Shown: positions 7,106-15,179, numbered from the stretch's first letter. The stretch: 64,000 nt of DNA from UBA2040 sp963977135 (GCA_963977135.1 CAXBNN010000009.1:1-64000), one strand, 5' to 3'. A program made the numbers and translations. Notes: generated by a model not told the origin, from the letters alone.

Positions 7106-7896
7106 TTAATAATGAAATTTAAAGTTAAATTTCCTTTGTTTTTTGGGTTGAAATCTGATGGTTTATGGTCAAAAACTTGATTTACTGAATTGGCAGCAAT
7201 ATCTTCTAAACTTGGATGTACAAGGATTTGGTAACTCCCTTTTTTCCAATTTTTATTTGGTTTAAAAGTATATTTTTGTTCGTTGTTTGTTAATGAAATT
7301 AAGCCGTGTATTTCTTTATCATTTTTAAAAACTTTTATTAAAGTTTGTGCAGAAATATGGTCTATTTTATCTTTAAAATCGATGGTAATGACATCCTTTG
7401 TGTTGACTTTTGGCAATGTTAATTGCCAAAATTTTGTATCAGGAGCTATTATGTCTTCTTGTACAGCTATAAAAGATTTAATAAAATTTTCTTTTAATTG
7501 TTGGTCGTTAAAATCAAGCAATAAACTATCAATGGTCAAGGTGTATCTTTTGCCTACATCAAAAGCTCTACCCATTTTATTGTTTGCTAAAAGCCCTAAT
7601 TTTACTCTACCAGGGTCTACTATTAGAGTAACTTCTGTTCGGTTTTCATTCCACAATTCGTACTGATTTTCAAAAAATACACCAGTAATGTTTTCACCTT
7701 CATCGTTACTTAATTTTATATGCTTTAAAATATCCATTTCTTGCATTGGAGCAGAAAATTGAATATAAAATCGAAGAATGTTTACAGGAATACTGTCAGT
7801 TGTTGGATAAATTGCAATGATTTTAGGATTGTTTTCTTGTCCAAAAACAACAGTTATGGATTGTAATAAGAAAAAGCCACAAATAAGTTTTTTCAT
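7102..7896 (-). CDS. Secreted Ig-like (Big_5/SbsA-type) domain protein
   Basis: 264 residues with a signal peptide (about 1-19, ending VFGQ) and then Ig-like beta domains of the SbsA/Big_5 kind: ..IAIYPTTDSIPVNILRFYI.. and FSAPMQ are the usual first strands, and a second copy begins near APDTKFWQL (about 150). No lipobox Cys is seen, so it is probably periplasmic or surface exposed. The gene overlaps the alginate-export porin by four bases and follows the TMEM175 gene by six bases. A role as a periplasmic or surface partner of the porin is inferred from this coupling only. Confidence 0.65.
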   Translation of the reverse strand: MKKLICGFFLLQSITVVFGQENNPKIIAIYPTTDSIPVNILRFYIQFSAPMQEMDILKHIKLSNDEGENITGVFFENQYELWNENRTEVTLIVDPGRVKLGLLANNKMGRAFDVGKRYTLTIDSLLLDFNDQQLKENFIKSFIAVQEDIIAPDTKFWQLTLPKVNTKDVITIDFKDKIDHISAQTLIKVFKNDKEIHGLISLTNNEQKYTFKPNKNWKKGSYQILVHPSLEDIAANSVNQVFDHKPSDFNPKNKGNLTLNFIIK

Positions 7897-7902
7897 AAAA
7901 AA

Positions 7903-8481
7903 TTATTTTTTTCGTTCTATTCTGGTGTCAGGTAAAAACCAAACTGAAGCAACGCACATAAAACAGATAATCGCTATATAAGTGTTGATATATGCAAAAC
8001 CAATCCCAATAATATAAATAGCAAGTGAAGCATATTCTTTTTTGTGTGAACCAATCATTTGATGAATTGGAGATGCTTTTTCATGATTTTTCAGAATTAG
8101 TGTTTTTAATATTAGGAAGCTTATAGCACTCATAAGAAATACGAATCCGTAAAGAGCAACAGGCACAGATTCTATGTGATTTTCTCCTATCCATGAGGTA
8201 GTAAAAGGGATTAATGAAAGCCAAAATAGAAGATGTAAATTGGCCCAAAGTATTTTTCCATTTACCGTTTCGGTAATTTGAAAGAGGTGATGATGACTAT
8301 TCCAATAAATTGCTATGTATACAAAGCTTACTAAATAGCTAATAAAAATCGGTGTAATTGAAATTAACCCTGCTAAATTAGTTTCTTCAGGCGGTTTTAA
8401 TTCCAATACCATAATGGTAATAATTATGGCTAAAACGCCATCGCTGAATGCCTCTAATCTTGATGATTTCATTATAGCCAT
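7903..8481 (-). CDS. TMEM175-family potassium channel (DUF1211)
   Basis: 192 residues, six membrane helices, with the family signature RLEAFSDGVLAIIIT at about 8-22. The FSDG motif in helix 1 forms the pore gate in the bacterial TMEM175 channels. Bacterial members form tetrameric K+ channels in the inner membrane. Two Met are possible starts (8481 or 8472); a perfect 15-bp hairpin ends five bases before the first, so there is no room for a promoter or ribosome site and expression may depend on read-through from 8536-9765. It precedes the Ig-like and porin genes by six bases. Confidence 0.88.
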   Translation of the reverse strand: MAIMKSSRLEAFSDGVLAIIITIMVLELKPPEETNLAGLISITPIFISYLVSFVYIAIYWNSHHHLFQITETVNGKILWANLHLLFWLSLIPFTTSWIGENHIESVPVALYGFVFLMSAISFLILKTLILKNHEKASPIHQMIGSHKKEYASLAIYIIGIGFAYINTYIAIICFMCVASVWFLPDTRIERKK

Positions 8482-8486
8482 AATTA

Positions 8487-8521
8487 AAAGCAGTTACACA
8501 ATAGAGTTGTGTAACTGCTTT
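8487..8521 (-). terminator. Perfect 15-bp hairpin after the 8536-9765 gene
   Basis: Arms 8487-8501 and 8507-8521 are perfectly complementary with a five-base loop. On the minus strand the stem follows the stop of the 8536-9765 gene by about 15 bases and is followed by TTTTAAT, a short T-rich tail. It is the right place for an intrinsic terminator but the T tract is weak, and it abuts the TMEM175 start. Confidence 0.7.
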
Positions 8522-8535
8522 ATAAATTATTTGTC

Positions 8536-9765
8536 TTACTTTTTAATAAATTTGTCTTTCCCCAAATCTTTAATCATCATATTTTGACCTTCTTTCATTG
8601 GTAGTTGTTGTCCTTCGTATTTATAGGTAGGCATGTCATATTCCGAAACAAATTCATCTAATCGCAAATACATATTTTTTAAGAAAGAAATCAATTCCAA
8701 ACTACCGGTTTCGTCATTACGTCTTAATGCAGTAATGTGATACCCGTCTTGGTCGTCCATCTGCAACAAACCTACCATCGGCAGATTGCTTATAGGTGTG
8801 CCTGTATGTTCTGTCATTCCTATATAGCTTACGCCTTCTTCTGTTGCACTTTTACTAATATCATTGATATTTATAAACTGTGCAGTACGGTTTCTATTGG
8901 CTAAAATAATACCTTCGTAAGGTTTTTTATCATACCCTTCCGATTGGAATTTAATAATATCAACAGGTGTATTTCCATATCCTAATTCGGCAATAGTTTT
9001 GCCTACAATATGTGCTCCATCTATAATTTCCTTTACAGGAATTAATACCAAAGGCGTACATGTATAAGCAGCCAAAATGTACTCTTCGTTGTTTAAGGTT
9101 ACGAATTGCAAAGTTTGAATAGGCGCTCTAGTTTCATTTTGACCGTGAACAGCATGAAAAATCTCAGTGGAAGAAGTTATTACTTTTGCATTGGTAAATG
9201 GATAATCTACCATCCGCAAAGCCGATGAAAATTCCGCATTGGACATACCGCTGATATACACTTTACCGTTGTGAAAATCTATGTCGGTAAAGGTCATAGA
9301 ACGCAAAGAAGTTTTGTCCCAAATTTTCAAATCGCTTGTTGGGGCATCGCTTATTTTAGTTTCAGTGTGTTTTGTAGCATCTAAATCAAACTTACGAATC
9401 GTTCCTGCTTGATTTACTACAATAATTTGAGACACATAACCTTTTTTGGTTTTGGTATCAAACGCAATATAAGCTTCCTTTGAATCCGGATTTATTGCCA
9501 TATCTCTAACGATAATGTCCATTACTCCTACTTTTGAAAAAGCGGCAATTTTGTTACTTAAATCATGGATGTTGTACGCTTTTTGAGCTTCAGTGTTGTT
9601 GCTAGAAGCCACTGTGTAAGCATAAAGTGTAGCCGATTTGCTGTCGCCTACAAATAAAGTATTGGCATCGCCAAATTTTATTACAGTAACGGATTGTGGT
9701 GTAGTGGCAAATGCCAAACCAGTTGTAAGCAGTAAGCCTGCTAATGCTATAGATTTTACTTTCAT
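8536..9765 (-). CDS. Secreted protein of unknown function, beta-propeller-like
   Basis: 409 residues with a clear signal peptide (about 1-20, ending AFA). I do not recognise the family. The mature part is rich in beta strands with repeating patterns of the kind seen in propellers (for example NTLFVGDSKSATLYAY near the start, KEAYIAFDTKTKKGYVS, NGKVYISGMSN, EGIILANRNRTAQF). No catalytic motif or lipobox is visible. The promoter region carries the inverted repeat shared with the CDGSH gene and lies directly downstream of Crp/Fnr copy 2, so it is probably regulated by it. A 15-bp hairpin follows the stop. Confidence 0.6.
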   Translation of the reverse strand: MKVKSIALAGLLLTTGLAFATTPQSVTVIKFGDANTLFVGDSKSATLYAYTVASSNNTEAQKAYNIHDLSNKIAAFSKVGVMDIIVRDMAINPDSKEAYIAFDTKTKKGYVSQIIVVNQAGTIRKFDLDATKHTETKISDAPTSDLKIWDKTSLRSMTFTDIDFHNGKVYISGMSNAEFSSALRMVDYPFTNAKVITSSTEIFHAVHGQNETRAPIQTLQFVTLNNEEYILAAYTCTPLVLIPVKEIIDGAHIVGKTIAELGYGNTPVDIIKFQSEGYDKKPYEGIILANRNRTAQFININDISKSATEEGVSYIGMTEHTGTPISNLPMVGLLQMDDQDGYHITALRRNDETGSLELISFLKNMYLRLDEFVSEYDMPTYKYEGQQLPMKEGQNMMIKDLGKDKFIKK

Positions 9766-9786
9766 GTTTTTGAATTTTTATTTATA

Positions 9787-9818
9787 CAAAAATCAGTACT
9801 AATAAATGCCTATGCATT
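9787..9818 (-). promoter_or_regulatory. Promoter and putative Crp/Fnr operator of the 8536-9765 gene
   Basis: On the minus strand a perfect inverted repeat AATGC-ATAG-GCATT (9818-9805) precedes GATTTTTG (9794-9787), a 7/8 match to TAnnTTTG. The centre of the repeat is 24.5 bases from the end of the box, exactly as at 4994-5025. There is no TTG -33 box, as expected of a promoter that needs an activator. Confidence 0.5.
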
Positions 9819-9845
9819 CATGTAGATTAACAAATCACAGAATTG

Positions 9846-10352
9846 TTATTTTTTTCCGGCTATTTTTCCTCGAATAGTACTTAAAGCTTGTGGAGTAATA
9901 CCTAAATAGGAGGCAATCATTTTCTGTGGAACTCTCTGAACGATGTCTGGGTAAATTTCAAGGAAGTGATTATAACGTTCGATCGCGGACGCACTCATTA
10001 GCATGATAATTCGTTTCTGAAGCACACTAATACGTTTGTGTAACTTATGTACATCACTTTTCGGGGGTGAGCTTTTCGAAATTGGGACAACTACAGAATC
10101 TTCCAAGGCATCAATAAACAACTCACCTTTTTCTCCTGGTGCTACGTTGTCTCCGACTATCCAGCCTTCGGAACCAAACATGAAGATGTGTTCTTTACCT
10201 TTTTCATCAATGGTGTAACTTCTTAGTAATCCTTTTTTTACAAGGAATACAGAAGTGCTCAATACTCCTGTTTTCTGGAGAAATTCGCCTTTCTTAACTT
10301 GCTTGATTTTCTCTTCTGAGTCAAGACTTAATATTTCGTTAATGTTTTCCAT
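9846..10352 (-). CDS. Crp/Fnr-family transcriptional regulator (copy 2)
   Basis: 168 residues, 158 identical to copy 1 at 5053-5559, with the same beta-roll and C-terminal helix-turn-helix (VPQKMIASYLGITPQALS). An in-frame TAG lies two codons before the ATG, which fixes the start. The N-terminus is shorter than is usual for the family (about 190 aa), so this copy may be a slightly truncated duplicate, yet it has no frameshift and is probably functional. Upstream DNA becomes unrelated to copy 1 at 10371, against an attC-like core. The differences cluster in the dimer helix and the C-terminal end, not in the recognition helix. Confidence 0.85.
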   Translation of the reverse strand: MENINEILSLDSEEKIKQVKKGEFLQKTGVLSTSVFLVKKGLLRSYTIDEKGKEHIFMFGSEGWIVGDNVAPGEKGELFIDALEDSVVVPISKSSPPKSDVHKLHKRISVLQKRIIMLMSASAIERYNHFLEIYPDIVQRVPQKMIASYLGITPQALSTIRGKIAGKK

Positions 10353-10374
10353 TCTCTATTAATGCACGCCAACT

Positions 10375-10441
10375 GTTAGGCTAAAATAAGCAAAAACGGT
10401 TTGGGTTGGTTAGGTTTGTGTTTTTTTAGTGATTGTTAGGC
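10375..10441. other. attC-like recombination site (putative)
   Basis: Two GTTAGGC cores (10375-10381 and 10435-10441) fit the integron core consensus GTTRRRY. The 54 bases between them hold a GT-rich stretch (AAAAACGGTTTGGGTTGG) of the type I associate with integrase-linked repeats of Bacteroidota. It lies next to a tyrosine recombinase gene. A partner core of the RYYYAAC form at the left end is imperfect, so the site is tentative. Confidence 0.35.
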
Positions 10442-10571
10442 TTCGTTTTTTCTTTTCTAAAGTAATCGTAAATCATTTAATCCTCTTGAATACTGGGCAT
10501 CAATCTTTAGGATGGGAATTTCTCTAAAGTAATTTTAAATCCAAATCTTAATAATTTCATTTTTCAATGAA

Positions 10572-10628
10572 GCCTAACAATTGGATAATCCATATATGTG
10601 GATTATCCCCATTGTATATTAGTTACGA
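10572..10628. other. attC-like hairpin at the 3' end of the recombinase gene (putative)
   Basis: GCCTAAC (10572-10578, fits RYYYAAC) starts a segment that folds as GGATAATCCA (10583-10592) with TGGATTATCC (10599-10608), flanked by ACAAT/ATTGT, and ends in GTTACGA at the recombinase stop. GAAGCCTAACAAT (10569-10581) is also a perfect 13-base inverted match to 10432-10444, so the 150 bases from 10432 to 10581 could instead be a small element with terminal inverted repeats. No T tract follows the hairpin, so a terminator is less likely. Confidence 0.35.
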
Positions 10629-11762
10629 ATCTAGCGGATTTTTTATAATTGCAAAAGTATTTGTTGCAACATGAGTATAAATTTCAGTCGTTTTACTGGA
10701 TTTATGTCCCAATAGAGTTTGTATATAGCGTAAATCCGTTCCAGATTCTAGTAGGTGAGTGGCAAAACTATGTCGCAACATGTGCGGATTAACACGTTTA
10801 TGAATTCCTACTATTCGAGATGCTTTGGTAAGTATTGCAGAAACACTCGTAGTGCTGTATTTATTGCCATCTGGCGACTCAAATAACCAATTTTTCGGTC
10901 TGTGTTTTTTATAGTAAACCCGTAAATCAAGTAATACTTTTTCAGACAATATAGTCAGTCGATCTCGATTTCCTTTTCCTTGGTTCACACGAACCAACAT
11001 GCGTTTGCTATCAATATCTTCAGGTTTCAAGTTCAATAGCTCACCGATGCGCAAACCTGAAGAATACATTAAACTCAATAAGCACTTGTGTTTAATAGTG
11101 GAAGTTGCTTCAATAATATCTTTTACTTCTTGCTTAGCCAATACTTTGGGTAAAGTGTGTTCCTTTATAGGTCGATCTATACTGTAAAACCGATTCGGCA
11201 TTCCCTTTACAACTTCATAATAAAATTTTATACTGTTGATCATTAGATTGACATAGGAATTAGACTTCTTTTCTTGAATCAATTTTTGTAAATACAGCTC
11301 CACGTCCTGTTCGTTGATCCGCATCAAGTCGGTTTCCTTTTGCGCATTGATGAATTTCTCAAAACATTGCACATACGTTTTTACCGTATTGTTGGCGTAT
11401 CGTTTCAACTCCAGTTTCAACAAATATTCCTCTGGACAAGTCCTATAGCCTGGGGTTATGATGCGTTTTCTAAACCAATCTACATTTATTTCTTCGTTCT
11501 CTTTATTAATTCTACTCTTAGAAAATAAATAGTTGCTATTTATCCACGCAATGCCGCGAAATTTCTGATAAATCAAGTTTAAATTTCCTTTCGTATTGGG
11601 TACATACGCCATCCCAAACTCCTTGCTCCACTTGATGTTGGGCAATTCTTTCAACAACGCTTGAACAACTTTATCCGGATGAAACTGTAAGCCAATATAC
11701 TTCTGTTCTGCAATTAACAAATGCTTCAACGTGATTGATTTTTTATAGTCCATTTTGCTCAT
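10623..11762 (-). CDS. Tyrosine recombinase/integrase
   Basis: 379 residues: an N-terminal region (1-95) like that of Bacteroidota integrases (PNIKWSKEFGMAYVP), a SAM-like core-binding domain (about 110-190) and a C-terminal catalytic domain. All active-site residues are present: Arg238 in SSGLRIGEL, Lys263 in GKGNRDR, His327 and Arg330 in HMLRHSFATHL, His353 in LGHKS and nucleophile Tyr362 in TEIYTHV. It should cut and join DNA at a specific site. The att-like sequences at 10375-10441 and 10572-10628 lie right behind it, and the duplicated Crp gene starts there, so this enzyme may have built the region at its left. It does not show the extra IntI domain I can recognise, so a true integron integrase is not claimed. 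Confidence 0.92.
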   Translation of the reverse strand: MSKMDYKKSITLKHLLIAEQKYIGLQFHPDKVVQALLKELPNIKWSKEFGMAYVPNTKGNLNLIYQKFRGIAWINSNYLFSKSRINKENEEINVDWFRKRIITPGYRTCPEEYLLKLELKRYANNTVKTYVQCFEKFINAQKETDLMRINEQDVELYLQKLIQEKKSNSYVNLMINSIKFYYEVVKGMPNRFYSIDRPIKEHTLPKVLAKQEVKDIIEATSTIKHKCLLSLMYSSGLRIGELLNLKPEDIDSKRMLVRVNQGKGNRDRLTILSEKVLLDLRVYYKKHRPKNWLFESPDGNKYSTTSVSAILTKASRIVGIHKRVNPHMLRHSFATHLLESGTDLRYIQTLLGHKSSKTTEIYTHVATNTFAIIKNPLDS

Positions 11763-11856
11763 TTTTCAACAAAAGAACCCCAAATCAAACCTACTTCACA
11801 AATTTAACCGTAGATTTAAACGTTTAATTCGACGGTTAAAATTTCATTTCGTGCTC

Positions 11857-11877
11857 ATTCGTGCATTAGTGGCAAAA
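11857..11877. repeat. Dispersed repeat related to the one around the GxxExxY gene
   Basis: ATTCGTGCATTAGTGGCAAA here differs at one base from the copies at 50357-50389 and 50841-50873. It ends just before the start of the Zn-ribbon gene at 11883. Confidence 0.6.
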
Positions 11878-11882
11878 AAAAT

Positions 11883-12263
11883 ATGACTGAAAATAAAACT
11901 TGTTTAAACTGCCAAAAACCCATAGAAGGAAGAGTAGGCAAGAAATACTGCGATGCTTATTGCAAGTCCAACCATTTCTACGAAAAAAACAAAACGAAAG
12001 ACCAGTCCTTTTTCAAATCCATAGACTTACAACTCAAGAAAAACAGAAGAATTTTAAAAGAGTATAACAAGGCAGGAAAAGCTACCGTTCGAGAAGAAAT
12101 TTTATTGGCGGAAGGATTTAACCCAAAATTTTTCACTCATTTTTGGCGCAACTCCGAAGGAAAGGCATATATCTTTTGCTATGAATACGGCTTCATGAAA
12201 ATAACGGAAAACGATAAAACGAAATATTCTCTTGTGACTTGGCAAAACTACATGAATAGATAA
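11883..12263 (+). CDS. Small zinc-ribbon protein, unknown function
   Basis: 126 residues. The N-terminus holds a zinc ribbon, CLNCQKPIEGRVGKKYC..YC (Cys8, Cys11, then CDAYC near 24-28), like the DUF2116/zinc-ribbon proteins that are common singletons in Bacteroidota. The rest is basic and mostly helical with a tryptophan- and tyrosine-rich C-terminus (FTHFWRNSEGKAYIFCYEYG). A nucleic-acid-binding role is a guess. It is a monocistronic plus-strand gene between two minus-strand genes; a dispersed repeat lies directly upstream. Confidence 0.7.
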   Translation: MTENKTCLNCQKPIEGRVGKKYCDAYCKSNHFYEKNKTKDQSFFKSIDLQLKKNRRILKEYNKAGKATVREEILLAEGFNPKFFTHFWRNSEGKAYIFCYEYGFMKITENDKTKYSLVTWQNYMNR

Positions 12264-12284
12264 ATTCAATTTGAAATTGAACAA

Positions 12285-12953
12285 TCATAAATCCACCAAG
12301 CGAAAAATATAACTCCATTCTCCAAGTTTCTTCTCCTTGTGAACTTTCTTAAAAACAATTTTCTGCTCAATTGCTAGTTCCTTGATTTTCTCAATTTCAC
12401 AATCTTGAGAAAGGATAAGAAAAGTTTGGTTTTCGGTAAGCACAGCTTTTTCGTGTAATTGCGCAAACAAACGAGTAAAATACTCAAAGTTTGCACCACA
12501 GTAAAAAGCACTTTCAGTTGAATTTTCAGGATCCTTTGGGTAGTAAGGAGGATTGATTAATATAAAATCAAAATCGGAAGCTTGGAGATTTTCAAAAAGG
12601 TCGGAGCTAAGGACCGTAATAGGAATTTTTGTTTGTAAGCTGTTCTTTTTCAATCCTGCAATTGCCATTGGATTAATGTCACTAGCCGTTACAATTGCTT
12701 TTTTGTATTTCGCTGCGTAAAAAGAAATCATCCCACTTCCAGCCCCTAATTCCAGCACTTTTTTTCCTTCAAAATCAAACTTTTGAATGAATTCTATAAA
12801 AATATTTGTAGAAAGGAATAGTCCAGGATGAAAAACCGAAGGTTGAATTACCAAATCAATTCCGTATTTGGAATAGTTGCGCGCACGACTGGAACGAAAA
12901 GCATAAATCCTTTTCAGAATTGGAAACAACAGTGATTTGATAATTTTTCTCAC
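12285..12953 (-). CDS. Class I SAM-dependent methyltransferase (HemK/RsmC-like, NPPY motif)
   Basis: 222 residues. The SAM-binding motif VLELGAGSGMISF (about 68-80), the acidic end of strand 2 (TASDINPMA) and the catalytic motif LINPPYYP (about 134-141) are present. NPPY places it with N-methyltransferases that act on an amide or exocyclic amino group (protein glutamine, adenine or guanine in DNA or rRNA). The target cannot be told from the sequence. It lies 21 bases from the stop of the convergent Zn-ribbon gene. No operon partner is seen upstream. Confidence 0.8.
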   Translation of the reverse strand: MRKIIKSLLFPILKRIYAFRSSRARNYSKYGIDLVIQPSVFHPGLFLSTNIFIEFIQKFDFEGKKVLELGAGSGMISFYAAKYKKAIVTASDINPMAIAGLKKNSLQTKIPITVLSSDLFENLQASDFDFILINPPYYPKDPENSTESAFYCGANFEYFTRLFAQLHEKAVLTENQTFLILSQDCEIEKIKELAIEQKIVFKKVHKEKKLGEWSYIFRLVDL

Positions 12954-13334
12954 AACTTAAAAATGAAATTAGTTGACCAATCTCAAACTTACCATAAAAA
13001 TTAAAAGGATACGTCTCTTTCGAGGTCGAGATTTTATATTAAACTCCGTTGGCCTTGATGAACAGGGTTTTGGAACCGAACTGAAAATGGTGACTTTTGG
13101 AGGTAGCTTCGCAGAGTAACGAAGAAGATCACCGATAAAATCCCATTTTTAGGAGTTTTCAAAATGAAGTGACAAAATCGAGAATTTTATTAAAGTAAAA
13201 GCTACACTTCAACTGTTTATCAAAGCCTTGATTTTTTGGTTCTTTTTGTATCAAGACAAAGAACAAAGAGAATATTTTTGATTGTATGAATTTAATAGAT
13301 GAGAGAATATTTTTTGTAATCTACATTTTCAAAA
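12954..13334. other. Gene-free gap of 381 bases
   Basis: No frame with family-like sequence was found on either strand. A small hairpin with arms GTTCTTT/AAAGAAC lies near 13240-13265, a type of sequence common between genes in this phylum. The rest shows only A/T-rich DNA and would hold the promoter of the minus-strand methyltransferase gene. Confidence 0.4.
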
Positions 13335-14846
13335 TTACTCTGAATAAAACCCTTGCTCTTCCGGTTGACGATAGCGCCATAATTTATGCAAAGCTTTTAT
13401 TTCATAGGGAAAAGCATAGATGCCAGAATGATAGCGCCAAGAGGAAACAGCTTTAAGTACCCTACGTTTGAATGGTGTAATTTTGAAGTCCGTTTGCGTC
13501 GGTGAAAAAGCATTCAAAACCGTTTCAAAATTTTTAATGGTGTCGATATGCTTTTTAGTCAGCCAAGGCGTGAGTGGGTTTTTGCGCAAATCAAAACGCT
13601 CCCAAGCTGGGCTTAACCAATCTTCTAAATGTTGTGGGAACTGAAAACCGTGTTCTTGAATTTTCTCATACAATTCACTTCCTTCCGTCGGGACTGGACT
13701 GTAAACGTATATGATGATTTCGGTATTTGGATTGAGTTTTTTTATTGTTTTTATAAATTGAATATCGTCGTTGATTTGCTTTGTAACTTTCGCTGGATCA
13801 TCGTTGGGCATTCCGAGTACAAAACTATATTCTGGAATGATGCCTATTTTCCCCAAACGAGTTGCAAATTCTTTGATCTGTTTACTGGTTTGCGTTCCGC
13901 CTTTGTCCATTTGCTTAAGGACTTCATCATTTCCAGTTTCGGCACCGAGGAAAATCATTTTTAGTCCTGCTTTTTTCATCAATAGCAAATCGTCATCAGA
14001 GTATTTGTTGATGGTATCAATTCGACCTTCTCCCCACCAAGAAATATTGTAGGGCATTACTTTTTCCGCAAATTCAACCACTCTTTTGCGAGAAGTAAAG
14101 AAATTATTGTCGTGAAATTCTACAGCATCAATTCCATATTTTTCTGAGAATAATCGAATGTCGTCTACGATTCTATCGGCCGGTAATCCTTTCCATTTGG
14201 CATTGTAAATAGGAACTACTGCACAAAAAGAACAAGTAAATGGACAACCAAAACTGGAATGATAAGAAAAAGTTTTTCTCCCCATAAAAGTCTTGGCCAA
14301 GTAGTTTTTTACTGGATAGGTTTCGTCTAATTTCTGATAAGGAAAAGGAGGCAAGGTTTCCATTTCTGGAAGTGCTGCTTTCTTGGTTTTTACATATTCA
14401 TTTCCCGACTTAAAAATTAGATTGGGAATATCTTTCAGTTCCATTTTTGTTTTTCCTTCAAGATGGTCAAGAAGTGATGGAAAAGCTTCGTCACCAGGAC
14501 CGTTAATGACGTAGTTGACAAAGCCAGAATCAAGTGCAACTTGGTATTGATTCGAAGCAAAATATCCTCCCCAAACAACGTGTGTTTTCGGGTATTTTTC
14601 TTTTATAATTTTTGAAAAGGGAATAGCTTGTTGCAATTGAGGTCCAGGCATTACGGTCACGCCAAAGAAATCAATATCTCCTTTATCAAAATAGGACTCG
14701 ATTTTCGCTAGTGGATCTTTCTCTAAGTTGCCATCAACGAAAATATAATCGTGTTTCCCTTCAATAGAACCTCCCACTTGCAAAATGGAATTCGGAATAC
14801 GGTGTTTGGCATCTGCACTCCTAGGATTAAAAAGAATTCCTTTCAT
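13335..14846 (-). CDS. Radical SAM enzyme with B12-binding-like N-terminus
   Basis: 503 residues. Residues 1-130 have the Rossmann-like B12-binding fold layout (DGNLEKDPL, FGVTVMPGPQ, HVVWGGYFAS, YVINGPGDEAF), without the DxHxxG cobalt-ligand motif. The radical SAM domain follows, with the 4Fe-4S motif CPFTCSFC (Cys201, Cys205, Cys208) and the typical EFHDNNFF, GEGRID and FLGAETGN strands. Enzymes of this group (HpnP/BchE-like) modify lipids, tetrapyrroles or natural products. The substrate is unknown. It is set apart from the operon at 16287-21498 by a repeat element and a plus-strand glycosyltransferase gene, yet is clearly related to the two radical SAM genes there. Confidence 0.88.
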   Translation of the reverse strand: MKGILFNPRSADAKHRIPNSILQVGGSIEGKHDYIFVDGNLEKDPLAKIESYFDKGDIDFFGVTVMPGPQLQQAIPFSKIIKEKYPKTHVVWGGYFASNQYQVALDSGFVNYVINGPGDEAFPSLLDHLEGKTKMELKDIPNLIFKSGNEYVKTKKAALPEMETLPPFPYQKLDETYPVKNYLAKTFMGRKTFSYHSSFGCPFTCSFCAVVPIYNAKWKGLPADRIVDDIRLFSEKYGIDAVEFHDNNFFTSRKRVVEFAEKVMPYNISWWGEGRIDTINKYSDDDLLLMKKAGLKMIFLGAETGNDEVLKQMDKGGTQTSKQIKEFATRLGKIGIIPEYSFVLGMPNDDPAKVTKQINDDIQFIKTIKKLNPNTEIIIYVYSPVPTEGSELYEKIQEHGFQFPQHLEDWLSPAWERFDLRKNPLTPWLTKKHIDTIKNFETVLNAFSPTQTDFKITPFKRRVLKAVSSWRYHSGIYAFPYEIKALHKLWRYRQPEEQGFYSE

Positions 14847-14940
14847 TTTTGTTAGCTCAATTTCTAAAGAAGCTTAAAGATAGAAGATTCTTGACGTCTA
14901 GCAAATAATACAATTGTCAGTCGTTTGTGATAGAAAAGCA

Positions 14941-15179
14941 AACCACGATTAGCCGGATTAGAGGATTACCGAGATTTCAATATGCTTGTGTGTTTAGGTT
15001 ATCTAAATTAATCGTGGTTATCTTATCATCCATAAAATCCTGGTTAAAATGGAGAAACCACGATTTAAAGCCTGCCTGTCGACAGACAAGGATTTCAGAT
15101 TTCCTGGATTTCATTTTACTTGTGCGTTCGGGTTATACTAAATAATCATGGTAATCCCTTAATCCGGCTAATCGTGGTT
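14941..15179. repeat. MITE-like element with ~29-bp terminal inverted repeats
   Basis: AACCACGATTAGCCGGATTA at 14941-14960 reads again, inverted, at 15151-15179, where the arms differ at about two positions over 29 bases. Two more internal copies of AACCACGATT (one direct, one inverted) and a palindrome CTGTCGACAG near 15075 lie inside. The 239 bases have no protein-like frame. Sequences like this are scattered between genes in many Bacteroidota. No target duplication is evident. Confidence 0.8.

Larger units (their letters stand above)
9784..10371. repeat. Copy 2 of the ~590-bp Crp-operator direct repeat
   Basis: Matches 4991-5576. The right end of the match is GCACGCCAA, five bases before the attC-like core GTTAGGC at 10375. 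The part of the gene nearest its start (about 10148-10355) is identical to copy 1, while the 3' part has diverged, giving a mosaic. Confidence 0.85.

Noticed and set aside
10583..10608. Hairpin as intrinsic terminator of the recombinase gene
   Set aside because: No T tract follows on the minus strand; the attC-like reading is preferred, though not proven.
14927..15145. 72-codon plus-strand frame in the repeat element
   Set aside because: It lies inside the inverted-repeat element, has no protein-like composition, and its sequence is explained by the repeat.
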